Shown in pieces: positions 1-7,650 of a stretch of DNA of 38,106 nt. How positions within the stretch are numbered: the first letter of the stretch is position 1; each line of letters opens with the position of its first letter. The notes beneath the pieces were generated by a model, which did not search any database, was not told the DNA's origin, and saw nothing but the letters and a program-made list of their open reading frames with translations. Made by a program: the position numbers and the translations under genes. The DNA lies in contig DAIDHX010000194.1 of the NCBI GenBank assembly GCA_027451885.1, positions 1-38,106 on the forward strand. Reading direction: 5' to 3'. Source of the stretch: Planctomycetales bacterium. GTDB taxonomy: Bacteria; Planctomycetota; Planctomycetia; Isosphaerales; Isosphaeraceae.

Positions 1-3000
1 GGCGCGCTTTCGGCCACGCCAGATTCGGGCCGTACCCGGATCGGGTAGGGTGGGTGGGCCAGCGGACGTTCCGGAGGATTCTTGGCCAGCTCCGCCAGCG
101 CGGTCTCGATGGCCTTTTCGAGCTGAGGATCCTTGCCCGCCGCAACCGATGCGGGATCCTGCTCGACCTCGATGTCAGGCGCGACGCCCTGGTTTTCAAC
201 CACCCAGCCGTCCTCGGTAAAGATGGCGATGTCGGGCGCGGTTACCCGGCCGCCGTCCATGAGCACAGGGAAACCCAGAATCCCCACAAGACCGCCCCAC
301 GTGCGCTTGCCCACCAGCGGGCCCATGCGGAGCTTGCGGAACATCCAGGGCAAGAGGTCGCCGCCCGAGCCTGCCGTCTCGTCGATGATCATGACCTTGG
401 GGCCTGCGATGAGCGCGTTCGGCGAGCGCATGGCCTGCCCATAGCGCGTGGCCCAGTTGCAGAGGTGGGGCCTGCGCAAAAGCTCGATGTAATAGTCCGC
501 GACCTGGCCGCCGCCGTTATAGCGCTCATCGACGATGATCGCCTCCCGGTCGGCCTGGGGGAAGAAGTAGCGCTTGAAGTAGTCATACCCCGCGCGGGCG
601 GTGTTGGGGACGTAGACGTAGGCGACACGCCCCTTGGTTCGCTCCTGGACCAGACGGAGGTTGGACTCGACCCATTCGCGGTTGCGCAGGCTGAGCTCGT
701 CGGCGATGGGCTCGACGATCAAGGTGCGAGCGTCGGAGCCGTCGGGCTTCGAGCCGACCTTGATCTCGGTGCGCTTGCCCACGGTCTCGCTGAAGTAGCG
801 ATATACCTCGCCGTCGGCCTTGACCTCGCGGCCATCGACCTCGAGCAGGTAATCGCCGGGCTGGACATCGACCCCGGGCGCGAACAGAGGCGCCCGCAGC
901 GCAGGATCCCAGTAGGCGCCTCCGAGGATCTTCTTGAAGCGGAACTTGCCATCGGCCAGCTCGTAGTCGGCTCCGAGCAGCCCGACCGGGATTGGCTTGG
1001 GCTCGTAGAGGCGTTCGCCGCCGGACTGGTAGCTATGGCCGACAGCGAGCTCGGAGAGCATCATGCTGATCACGCGAGACAGGTCCGCCCGGGTGGTGAG
1101 GTCCGGCAGGAACGCCTCGTATTTCTTGAGCACGGTATCCCAGTTGGCCCCGTGCATGTTGGGTGCGTAGAAGTAGTCGCGGTTGATGCGCCAGGCTTCG
1201 CGGAGGATCTGGGGCCATTCAGCGCGGGGGTCCACAAACACGGTGACCGCATCCAGCTTGAGCGCGCCATCCCCTGGCTTGAACTTGTCGACATCGGCGA
1301 TTCCCAGAATGAAAGGAGCGCCTTGAGCCTCGGGGGCGCCGACTTGATAGAGCAGCTTCTTGTGATCGGCCGAAACCGTGAAATCATCGAGCCCGTCGGC
1401 GAGGGTTTCTTCCTCGCGCTTCTTGAGATCGAACCGTTTGAGCGATCCCTTGCCCAGCCCGCCCCCCGGCGCGTTGCGGGCGGCGGCGTCCTGGCGGATG
1501 TAGAGAATCTGATCCTCAGCACCCGCGGCCAGAGGCGCGATCACGCCGGCCTCGATCGGCAAGGGGACGATCCGGCGCTCGATCGCGTCGAGATCGATCA
1601 CAACCTTGACCGCCGGCTTGTCGGCCGCGGCCGGTTTCTCCCTGGCGTCCGCGGCCGGTTTCTCCCTGGCATCCGCGGTTCTGGCCTCGGCCCTGGGTCC
1701 GTTCGCGGGCTTTGCCTTCGCGGCTTTCGCCGTTTCCTCGTCACTCTCCTTGAGCAGCGGATTGGCGGTCGCTTTCGCAAGCGCGACAAGATAAACAGAA
1801 GAGCTTAAATGCATATCAGTAAACGATTGATCAAACCAGTTCTTCACGGGGCCGGCGTCGGTCGAGGCGGTGAAATAGAGGTACTTGCCGCCGGAGTCGA
1901 ACACGGGTGCGCCGGCTTCCACGAGGCCGTCAGTCACCGGGTGCGACTGGCCGGCGGCCACGTCATAAAGCCAAAGACTCTGAAAGCCGACCTTGTTCAT
2001 GACCGTGTACGCCAGCCATTTCGAGTCCGGGGACCAGCTATAGGCGAGCGACTTCATCGGTCCGTAGATCGCGTCGGAGGCGATTTTTGCGGTGTTGCCT
2101 GTTGCGACATCGAGCACCGAAATGGTGCGGGAATTGTCGAAGAATGCGATGCGCGAGCTGTCGGGAGACCAGATGGGGCGTTCATAGTAGCCGGTTCCCT
2201 TGAGTGCGAACCGCCTTGTCTGGCCGTGGCCGGTCTGGGGCTCGATCACGAGCTGATATTCGCCCCCCGCGTCGGAGAAGTATGCGATCGATTCGCCGCT
2301 CGGCGACCAGGCCGGGTCGCGGTCGTGAACGCCTGGAGACTGTGTAAGATTGCGTGGGTCACCTTTCCTGGCGGGGACGGTGACGATTTCGCCGCGATAT
2401 TCGAGCGCCACGCGTTTGCCGCTGGGGGAAAGGCTTGTGCCGCGGACGTACTTGGGTCCGGCGGCCACGCGGGGGCGGGTCTCGGCGAAGTCGGCCGCGG
2501 CGGCGATCGTGAGCCTGTGCGAGCCCCCCTCGGCTGGGTCATGAATGTGCAGCCAGCCGGCCTGTTCGTAGATCACCTTGCCCGCGCCTGCCGAGGCGCT
2601 TGCGATCGGGAAGACGTCGTGATTTGTGCGCCTGGAGACCTTGTGCGTGGCGGGTTGATAGTCGTAGAGATTGAACTCGCCATCGCGATCCGAAAGGAAG
2701 TAAACGCGATTGCCCACCCACATGGGCTCGGTGTCGTTGCAGCCGGTGCGCGGCTTGGGAATCTCCACGTGCGAGAGGTCGTCGAGCTTGAGGATCCAGA
2801 TCCGCGAGATGGTGCCGCCGCGGTAGTTTTTCCACTGGCGAAACGCCTCGGCGAGCGGGGTGTAGGCCAGGTACTTGCCATCGGGCGAGATCGCGCCCTT
2901 GAAGGCGGAAGGGACCGGCAACGCTGCCGGGACCCCTCCCTGGGGGTTAACCGTGAAGAGTTGCAGGAAGCGGCTGGTGGACACCGACCGCGGCGACGTG

Positions 3001-3389
3001 AAAAGGACCTGGCCCTCCGGCGTGAAACCGCGAACCACGTCCGGGCCGGGATGCCACGTGAGCCGTTTCGGCTCGCCGCCGGTCACCGGGACCACGTAGA
3101 CGTCGAGATTGCCGTCGTAGGCCGCCGAGAACGCGACCAGTTTGCCGTCCGGCGAGAAGAAGGGGGTGGTCTCATCGCCGGGGTGCGAGGTCAAGCGGTG
3201 TGGATTCGCGCCATCAGGCTGCGCGATCCAGACGTCGCCGGCGTAGAGAAAGGCGATGTGATCGCGAGCGATCGCGGGCGAGGACAGGAGCCGGGTGTCC
3301 CCCTCCGCGCCACGCGCCAAAGATCCGGCCAGGAGGCAACAAACCGCCCCGCCCAACCACGCTCGACCCCGCAAGCACGCTCTTCTCAT
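1..3389 (-). CDS. Tricorn-type S41 serine protease, C-terminus cut by window edge
   Basis: At least 1129 residues; the frame is still open at base 1. The start is the ATG at 3389, preceded by GAGGA seven bases upstream, and it opens a Sec signal peptide ending near LARGAEG. Residues about 30-550 carry TolB/WD40-like propeller repeats with recurring SPDGK motifs. A charged Ala/Lys/Glu linker with a duplicated octapeptide follows at about 550-600. The C-terminal half has the tricorn core: ELAVGHSY with the likely catalytic His near 784, a PDZ-like domain near 800-880, VDERYNGGGQ, the nucleophile in GSGGD near 1008, and ENQGVAPDI with the likely catalytic Glu near 1064. The order matches archaeal tricorn (His746, Ser965, Glu1023). 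Tricorn Ser745 is Gly here. The signal peptide suggests a periplasmic peptide-degrading enzyme, unlike cytosolic archaeal tricorn. The family call is secure; the substrate is unknown. Confidence 0.93.
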   Translation of the reverse strand, partial: MRRACLRGRAWLGGAVCCLLAGSLARGAEGDTRLLSSPAIARDHIAFLYAGDVWIAQPDGANPHRLTSHPGDETTPFFSPDGKLVAFSAAYDGNLDVYVVPVTGGEPKRLTWHPGPDVVRGFTPEGQVLFTSPRSVSTSRFLQLFTVNPQGGVPAALPVPSAFKGAISPDGKYLAYTPLAEAFRQWKNYRGGTISRIWILKLDDLSHVEIPKPRTGCNDTEPMWVGNRVYFLSDRDGEFNLYDYQPATHKVSRRTNHDVFPIASASAGAGKVIYEQAGWLHIHDPAEGGSHRLTIAAAADFAETRPRVAAGPKYVRGTSLSPSGKRVALEYRGEIVTVPARKGDPRNLTQSPGVHDRDPAWSPSGESIAYFSDAGGEYQLVIEPQTGHGQTRRFALKGTGYYERPIWSPDSSRIAFFDNSRTISVLDVATGNTAKIASDAIYGPMKSLAYSWSPDSKWLAYTVMNKVGFQSLWLYDVAAGQSHPVTDGLVEAGAPVFDSGGKYLYFTASTDAGPVKNWFDQSFTDMHLSSSVYLVALAKATANPLLKESDEETAKAAKAKPANGPRAEARTADAREKPAADAREKPAAADKPAVKVVIDLDAIERRIVPLPIEAGVIAPLAAGAEDQILYIRQDAAARNAPGGGLGKGSLKRFDLKKREEETLADGLDDFTVSADHKKLLYQVGAPEAQGAPFILGIADVDKFKPGDGALKLDAVTVFVDPRAEWPQILREAWRINRDYFYAPNMHGANWDTVLKKYEAFLPDLTTRADLSRVISMMLSELAVGHSYQSGGERLYEPKPIPVGLLGADYELADGKFRFKKILGGAYWDPALRAPLFAPGVDVQPGDYLLEVDGREVKADGEVYRYFSETVGKRTEIKVGSKPDGSDARTLIVEPIADELSLRNREWVESNLRLVQERTKGRVAYVYVPNTARAGYDYFKRYFFPQADREAIIVDERYNGGGQVADYYIELLRRPHLCNWATRYGQAMRSPNALIAGPKVMIIDETAGSGGDLLPWMFRKLRMGPLVGKRTWGGLVGILGFPVLMDGGRVTAPDIAIFTEDGWVVENQGVAPDIEVEQDPASVAAGKDPQLEKAIETALAELAKNPPERPLAHPPYPIRVRPESGVAESA
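1627..1674 (-). repeat. Two-copy 24-bp tandem repeat inside the tricorn linker
   Basis: Units 1627-1650 and 1651-1674 differ at one base. The repeat is in frame and duplicates an octapeptide (A-D-A-R-E-K-P-A register) in the Ala/Lys-rich linker between propeller and protease domains. It looks like a slippage product in a disordered segment, so copy number may vary between strains. Confidence 0.85.
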
Positions 3390-3599
3390 CGCTGATTCCT
3401 CAATTGCCGTCCAGGCTCGTCGGTTCGTGATCAGACTCGAAATCAGTATCGCCGATCGCGCCACCGTTGGCGACCCACGCAATCTCTCGCCGCGGCCGGC
3501 TTTTTCGTTGCCGGCCTGTCGTCCTTCGTTTCCACCCGCGTTTTATTGGAATGAACATGCCCAGCAGGCTACAGGTCGATCATCCAGCGGCCGGGCCGC

Positions 3600-4325
3600 T
3601 CAGGACGGGCCCGTGCCAGGGGGATCAGATCCCTCAGGAGTCAGAACAAACGTGCGCTCAAGGCCGCTCTCTCGAGCTTGCCAGACCGCGCGCGACACTG
3701 GATCAAACGCGGTCAGCCAACCGCCTCCATAGCAGTAAGTATCGATGCATATGATATGGCCGAGGTCGAGAATCTCGCCGCGTTTCTGGGAGGTATGCCC
3801 GGTCACTGCCGTCTTGCCGGATCGATGCGGGGCGGGCACAAAATCTCGTAAGCTTGACCAGCGCAAGATGGTTTCGGGCTGGTCGGTGAGCTCGCGGTCG
3901 GGATCATAACTGGCGTGGACGAAGAAATGAGTCGCCGTTTCGTACGAATCGCGGCAGCTTTCCAGAAAGCGGAAGTGCGATTCCGGCACCAGTTCGAGAT
4001 CGCGGGGCAACGGCGGCAACCCGCCGTTGTACGAGCGGAGCGTCGCATCGCCGCCGATCTGCAACCAGCTCGAGTAGTTCTCCTTGGAGCCAGATAGTGC
4101 TTGCATGAATACTATATCATGATTACCCAGGAGCGGTATCAACCGGCATGAACCGGCGAGCTCGATCAGGCGTTCGATGACCAGGCGGCTTTCTGGGCCT
4201 CGGTCCACGTAATCGCCGAGGGTGACGATCGTGTCGGTCGTTTCTGGCTCCAGGATTTCCAGCAGGCGCGCGAAGGCTCGGTGGCAGCCGTGGATGTCAC
4301 CGATTGCGATTGTTCGAGCCGCCAT
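3600..4325 (-). CDS. PPP-family metallophosphatase
   Basis: 241 residues. The three signature blocks of the PPP metallophosphatase superfamily are present: GDIHG at 9-13, GDYVDRG at 37-43 and GNHD at 67-70, which supply the Asp, His and Asn ligands of a two-metal centre. Further metal-ligand histidines are likely in VHASY and VTGHT, and the C-terminal part has IDTYCYGGG. Length and motifs fit bacterial protein-phosphatase/ApaH/PrpE-like enzymes, so the substrate could be phosphoprotein or a dinucleoside polyphosphate; the sequence does not decide. No signal peptide is visible, so it is probably cytosolic. I chose the ATG at 4325 because AGGAG sits five bases upstream; a GTG one codon earlier is too close to it. 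Codons around GNHD and the C-terminal IDTYCY block are unusually AT-rich for this window. Confidence 0.92.
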   Translation of the reverse strand: MAARTIAIGDIHGCHRAFARLLEILEPETTDTIVTLGDYVDRGPESRLVIERLIELAGSCRLIPLLGNHDIVFMQALSGSKENYSSWLQIGGDATLRSYNGGLPPLPRDLELVPESHFRFLESCRDSYETATHFFVHASYDPDRELTDQPETILRWSSLRDFVPAPHRSGKTAVTGHTSQKRGEILDLGHIICIDTYCYGGGWLTAFDPVSRAVWQARESGLERTFVLTPEGSDPPGTGPS

Positions 4326-4361
4326 CACCGCTCCTGGGATTGTGCCGTGCTTCCCGGCGCT

Positions 4362-4390
4362 ATTCTAGCCAGGCCGGCAAATGGCGACAG
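4362..4390 (-). promoter_or_regulatory. Possible sigma70-type promoter for the phosphatase gene
   Basis: On the minus strand CTGTCG (4390-4385) is followed by a 17-base spacer and TAGAAT (4367-4362), about 36 bases upstream of the ATG at 4325. The -10 matches consensus at five of six bases, the -35 at three. Position and spacing are good but the assignment is pattern-based only. In the other direction TATACT at 4399-4404 is a possible -10 for the gene starting at 4452, without a recognisable -35. Confidence 0.33.
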
Positions 4391-4451
4391 GCTTTGGTTA
4401 TACTGAAGTTGATCGATTGTTGAACCGCTCGAATTGCAAAGGGTAGTGCTG

Positions 4452-7400
4452 ATGGGAATCGTGCGGTGGCTGATGCTGTGGGGATTTGTGGCCGGGTGGG
4501 TGCTCTCCGGTCTGGATTCTGGCGCATGCGCGGGGGATGAGCCGGGGAAGGTGGACTTCAACTTCGACGTCAGACCGATCCTTTCGGACAAGTGTTTCTC
4601 GTGCCATGGGCCGGATGCTCGGAATCGCAAGGGGAAGCTGCGTCTGGACACGAAGGCGGGGCTGTTCTCAGCGCGGCCTTCGGGGGATCCTGTGGTTGCG
4701 CCTGGGGATCTCGACGCGAGCGTGCTCATCGCCCGGGTGACGAGCGCGGACCCCACCGAGCGGATGCCGCCGCCGAACTTTGGTCGTTCGCTCGAGCCCC
4801 AAGAGGTTGAGCGACTCAAGGCGTGGGTGAAGGAAGGAGCGCCCTGGGCGGCGCACTGGTCGTTGCTTCCGCCGCGTGATCGTGTCCCTCCCCGGGTGAA
4901 TCGGGCTGGCTGGGCGCGGAATCCGATCGACGCCTGGGTGCTCGCGCGACTCGAGTCCGAGAAGCTCGCGCCAGCCGCTCGGGCCGATCGCGAGACCCTG
5001 ATTCGCCGCGTGACCCTCGACCTGACGGGTTTGCCCCCTGCGCTAGACGAGATCGATGCGTTTCTGGCGGACCGAGCTCCAGGCGCGTATGAGCGCGTGG
5101 TCGACCGCCTGCTGGCCTCGCCCCGTTTCGGCGAGCGCATGGCCGTGGAATGGCTCGACCTGGCGCGGTATGCCGACACGCATGGGTACCAGGCGGATGT
5201 GTATCGTCCCGTGTGGCCCTGGCGCGACTGGGTTGTGTCGGCGTGGAATCACAACATGCCGTTTGATCGCTTCATCACCTGGCAGCTTGCGGGCGACTTG
5301 CTCAAGGACGGGCCGCGCGCGCGGATCCTGGCCACGGCCTTCAACCGGCTTCATCGCCAGACGAACGAGGGGGGCTCGATCGAGGAGGAGTTCCGCGCGG
5401 AGTATGTTGCGGACCGCGTGAACACCTTCGCGGCGACCTTTCTGGGCATGACGCTCGAATGCGCCCGCTGCCACGATCACAAGTATGATCCAGTATCGCA
5501 AAAAGAATATTATCAATTGTTCGCATTCTTTAATAACGTCGACGAATCGGGCCTTTATTCGCATTTCACGAGCGCGACGCCGACCCCTGGTCTCTTGCTT
5601 TCAACCGCGGCCGAGGAAGCGAGCATCCGCGCGCTCGAGCGTGAGATCGCGGCGGCGAGCCATGCGCTTGAAGCCCTACCCGCCAGGCGTGAAGCGGCAT
5701 TCGAGGCATGGGGGAAGTTGGGCGAGACGTCTGGGCCGCGTGCGCCTGGGCCGATCGGCGATTTTGCGCTCGACGATCTCACGAACGGGCTGGCCGTGAA
5801 TCGAGCGCGCGCGGACCGGCCGGGCCGCGCGACCGACGCCCCCGAGCTTGTGCCTGGCCGTGTGGGCCGCGCGATCCGCTTGAGCGGCGAGAACAACGTG
5901 ACGTTGCCGCTGGGCAACTTTGATCGCTACGAGCCTTTTTCCATCGCGCTCTGGGTCAAGTCGCCGGATCGAAAGGATCGGGCCGTGGTGATCCACCGTT
6001 CGATGGCCTCGAGCGACGCGGGCAGCCGGGGGTATCAGCTCCTGATCGAGGACGGCAAGCCGAGCGTGGGGCTCATCCATTTCTGGCCGGGCAATGCGCT
6101 TGCGATCCGCGGGCTCGACCCGCTGCCGATCGGCCGCTGGGTTCATCTGGCGTTCCGTTACGACGGCTCGAGCCGGGCCACGGGGCTTGAGCTTTACGTC
6201 GATGGCAAGCGGGCGGCGGTCGAGGTGGTGCGCGACGGTTTGACGAAGACCATTCGCGGCGGCGGCAATGATCATTTGACGATTGGCCAGCGGTTTCGCG
6301 ACCGGGGCTTCAAGGGAGGCATGGTCGACGAGGTGAAGGTTTACGACCGCGCGATCTCGGAGCTTGAGATCCACGCGCTTGCCCACCCCGAGTGTGAGGC
6401 CAATCCCGCACAGAGCGCTGGGGATGAGAACCGGCAACAGGCGTTGCGACGTGAGTTTTACTTCCTGGCGATCGATCCGGAGGCTGCTCAAGCGCGGGGG
6501 CGCCTGCTTGCGCTGCGGAAGCGCGCCGCGGAGCTGGTAGATGCGATTCCCGAGATCATGGTGATGCGTGAGCTTGGAGGCCGGCGGCCGACATATGTGC
6601 TCAGGCGTGGAGTCTACGACGCCCGGGGCGATCGCGTGGATCCTGGAATTCCGGCGGCGCTTGGGGGCTGGCGTGCGGAATGGCCGCGGAACCGGCTGGG
6701 GCTTGCGCGCTGGCTCACGAGCCCCGATCATCCCCTGGCCGCGCGGGTTGTGGCCAACCGCGCCTGGCAGTCGTTCTTCGGTCGTGGGATCGTGGCCACT
6801 CCCGAGGACTTTGGCTCGCAGGGCAGGCTTCCATCGCATCCCGCGCTTCTCGACTGGCTGGCGCGCAGGCTTGTTGATTCTGGCTGGGATATGAAGGCGC
6901 TTGCACGTGTAATTGTAACCTCCGCGACCTACCGCCAGGACTCGCGGGCGAGCGCTGCGCTGCTGGCTCGGGACCCGGAGAACGAGCTTCTGGCGCGGGG
7001 GCCGCGGGTGCGGCTTTCGGCCGAGATGCTCCGGGACGCCGCCCTTGCCGCATCGGGGGAGCTTGTGGAAAAGCTGGGCGGGCCGCCGGTGAAGCCGTAT
7101 GAACCACCCGGTCTCTGGGAAGAAAAGTCAGGGTCGAGTTACGTTCCGGACAAGGGGGCGGCCGCGCATCGCCGCAGTCTTTACACATTCTGGAAGCGGA
7201 CGTCGCCGCCGCCGATGATGCTGGCCTTCGACGCCGTGAGCCGCGAGGTCTGCGTGGTGAGGCGGCAGCCGACGTCGACGCCGCTCCAGGCGCTTGTGCT
7301 CCTGAATGATCCGCAGTTTGTCTCAGCCGCGCGTGGGCTGGCCGAACGGGCGCTTCGCGATGCGCCCGCGAGCGCGGCCGATTCGATCACGCTGGCCTGC

Positions 7401-7625
7401 CGCGCGGCGTGGGGCAAGTGCCCGGACGCGCGCGAGCGCGCGATTCTGGAAGCGCTTTTGCGCGAGCAAACGAATCTGTTTGCCGCCGATCCCTCAGGCG
7501 CGGGCCGGCTCCTAGCGGTTGACGGCGCGCCCATTCCCGCGAATCTCGATCGCACCAGGCTGGCGGCGATGACCGTGCTCGCGCAGGCACTGCTTGCGCA
7601 TGACGCATTTGTGATGAAGCACTGA
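4452..7625 (+). CDS. Secreted PSCyt1-DUF1549-LamG-DUF1553 protein
   Basis: 1057 residues from the ATG at 4452, which follows an AAAGGG ribosome-binding site; a TTG at 4434 is the only upstream alternative. A Sec signal peptide precedes a PSCyt1 cytochrome-c-like domain with CFSCH at 48-52. DUF1549 (PSCyt2) follows, with the hallmark [12 protein letters not shown] and a second CxxCH ([11 protein letters not shown]) at 337-341. Residues about 437-646 form a LamG/concanavalin-type insert ([20 protein letters not shown] to [11 protein letters not shown]), a fold that often binds carbohydrate. DUF1553 (PSD1) begins near 746 with [19 protein letters not shown]. The family is greatly expanded in planctomycetes and its biochemical role is not established; covalent haem is inferred from CxxCH. 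Unlike most relatives, no DUF1501 gene follows: the next gene is convergent, 25 bases away. Codons at 5480-5545 are strikingly AT-ended. Confidence 0.93.
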   Translation: MGIVRWLMLWGFVAGWVLSGLDSGACAGDEPGKVDFNFDVRPILSDKCFSCHGPDARNRKGKLRLDTKAGLFSARPSGDPVVAPGDLDASVLIARVTSADPTERMPPPNFGRSLEPQEVERLKAWVKEGAPWAAHWSLLPPRDRVPPRVNRAGWARNPIDAWVLARLESEKLAPAARADRETLIRRVTLDLTGLPPALDEIDAFLADRAPGAYERVVDRLLASPRFGERMAVEWLDLARYADTHGYQADVYRPVWPWRDWVVSAWNHNMPFDRFITWQLAGDLLKDGPRARILATAFNRLHRQTNEGGSIEEEFRAEYVADRVNTFAATFLGMTLECARCHDHKYDPVSQKEYYQLFAFFNNVDESGLYSHFTSATPTPGLLLSTAAEEASIRALEREIAAASHALEALPARREAAFEAWGKLGETSGPRAPGPIGDFALDDLTNGLAVNRARADRPGRATDAPELVPGRVGRAIRLSGENNVTLPLGNFDRYEPFSIALWVKSPDRKDRAVVIHRSMASSDAGSRGYQLLIEDGKPSVGLIHFWPGNALAIRGLDPLPIGRWVHLAFRYDGSSRATGLELYVDGKRAAVEVVRDGLTKTIRGGGNDHLTIGQRFRDRGFKGGMVDEVKVYDRAISELEIHALAHPECEANPAQSAGDENRQQALRREFYFLAIDPEAAQARGRLLALRKRAAELVDAIPEIMVMRELGGRRPTYVLRRGVYDARGDRVDPGIPAALGGWRAEWPRNRLGLARWLTSPDHPLAARVVANRAWQSFFGRGIVATPEDFGSQGRLPSHPALLDWLARRLVDSGWDMKALARVIVTSATYRQDSRASAALLARDPENELLARGPRVRLSAEMLRDAALAASGELVEKLGGPPVKPYEPPGLWEEKSGSSYVPDKGAAAHRRSLYTFWKRTSPPPMMLAFDAVSREVCVVRRQPTSTPLQALVLLNDPQFVSAARGLAERALRDAPASAADSITLACRAAWGKCPDARERAILEALLREQTNLFAADPSGAGRLLAVDGAPIPANLDRTRLAAMTVLAQALLAHDAFVMKH

Positions 7626-7650
7626 GGCGGCCAGGCCGGCGTCCTGGGCG

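Noticed and set aside
54-3395. Two long plus-strand open frames (54-1808 and 1809-3395)
   Set aside because: They mirror the tricorn gene codon for codon on the other strand; their translations have no domain, while the minus strand has a signal peptide, propeller repeats and protease motifs.
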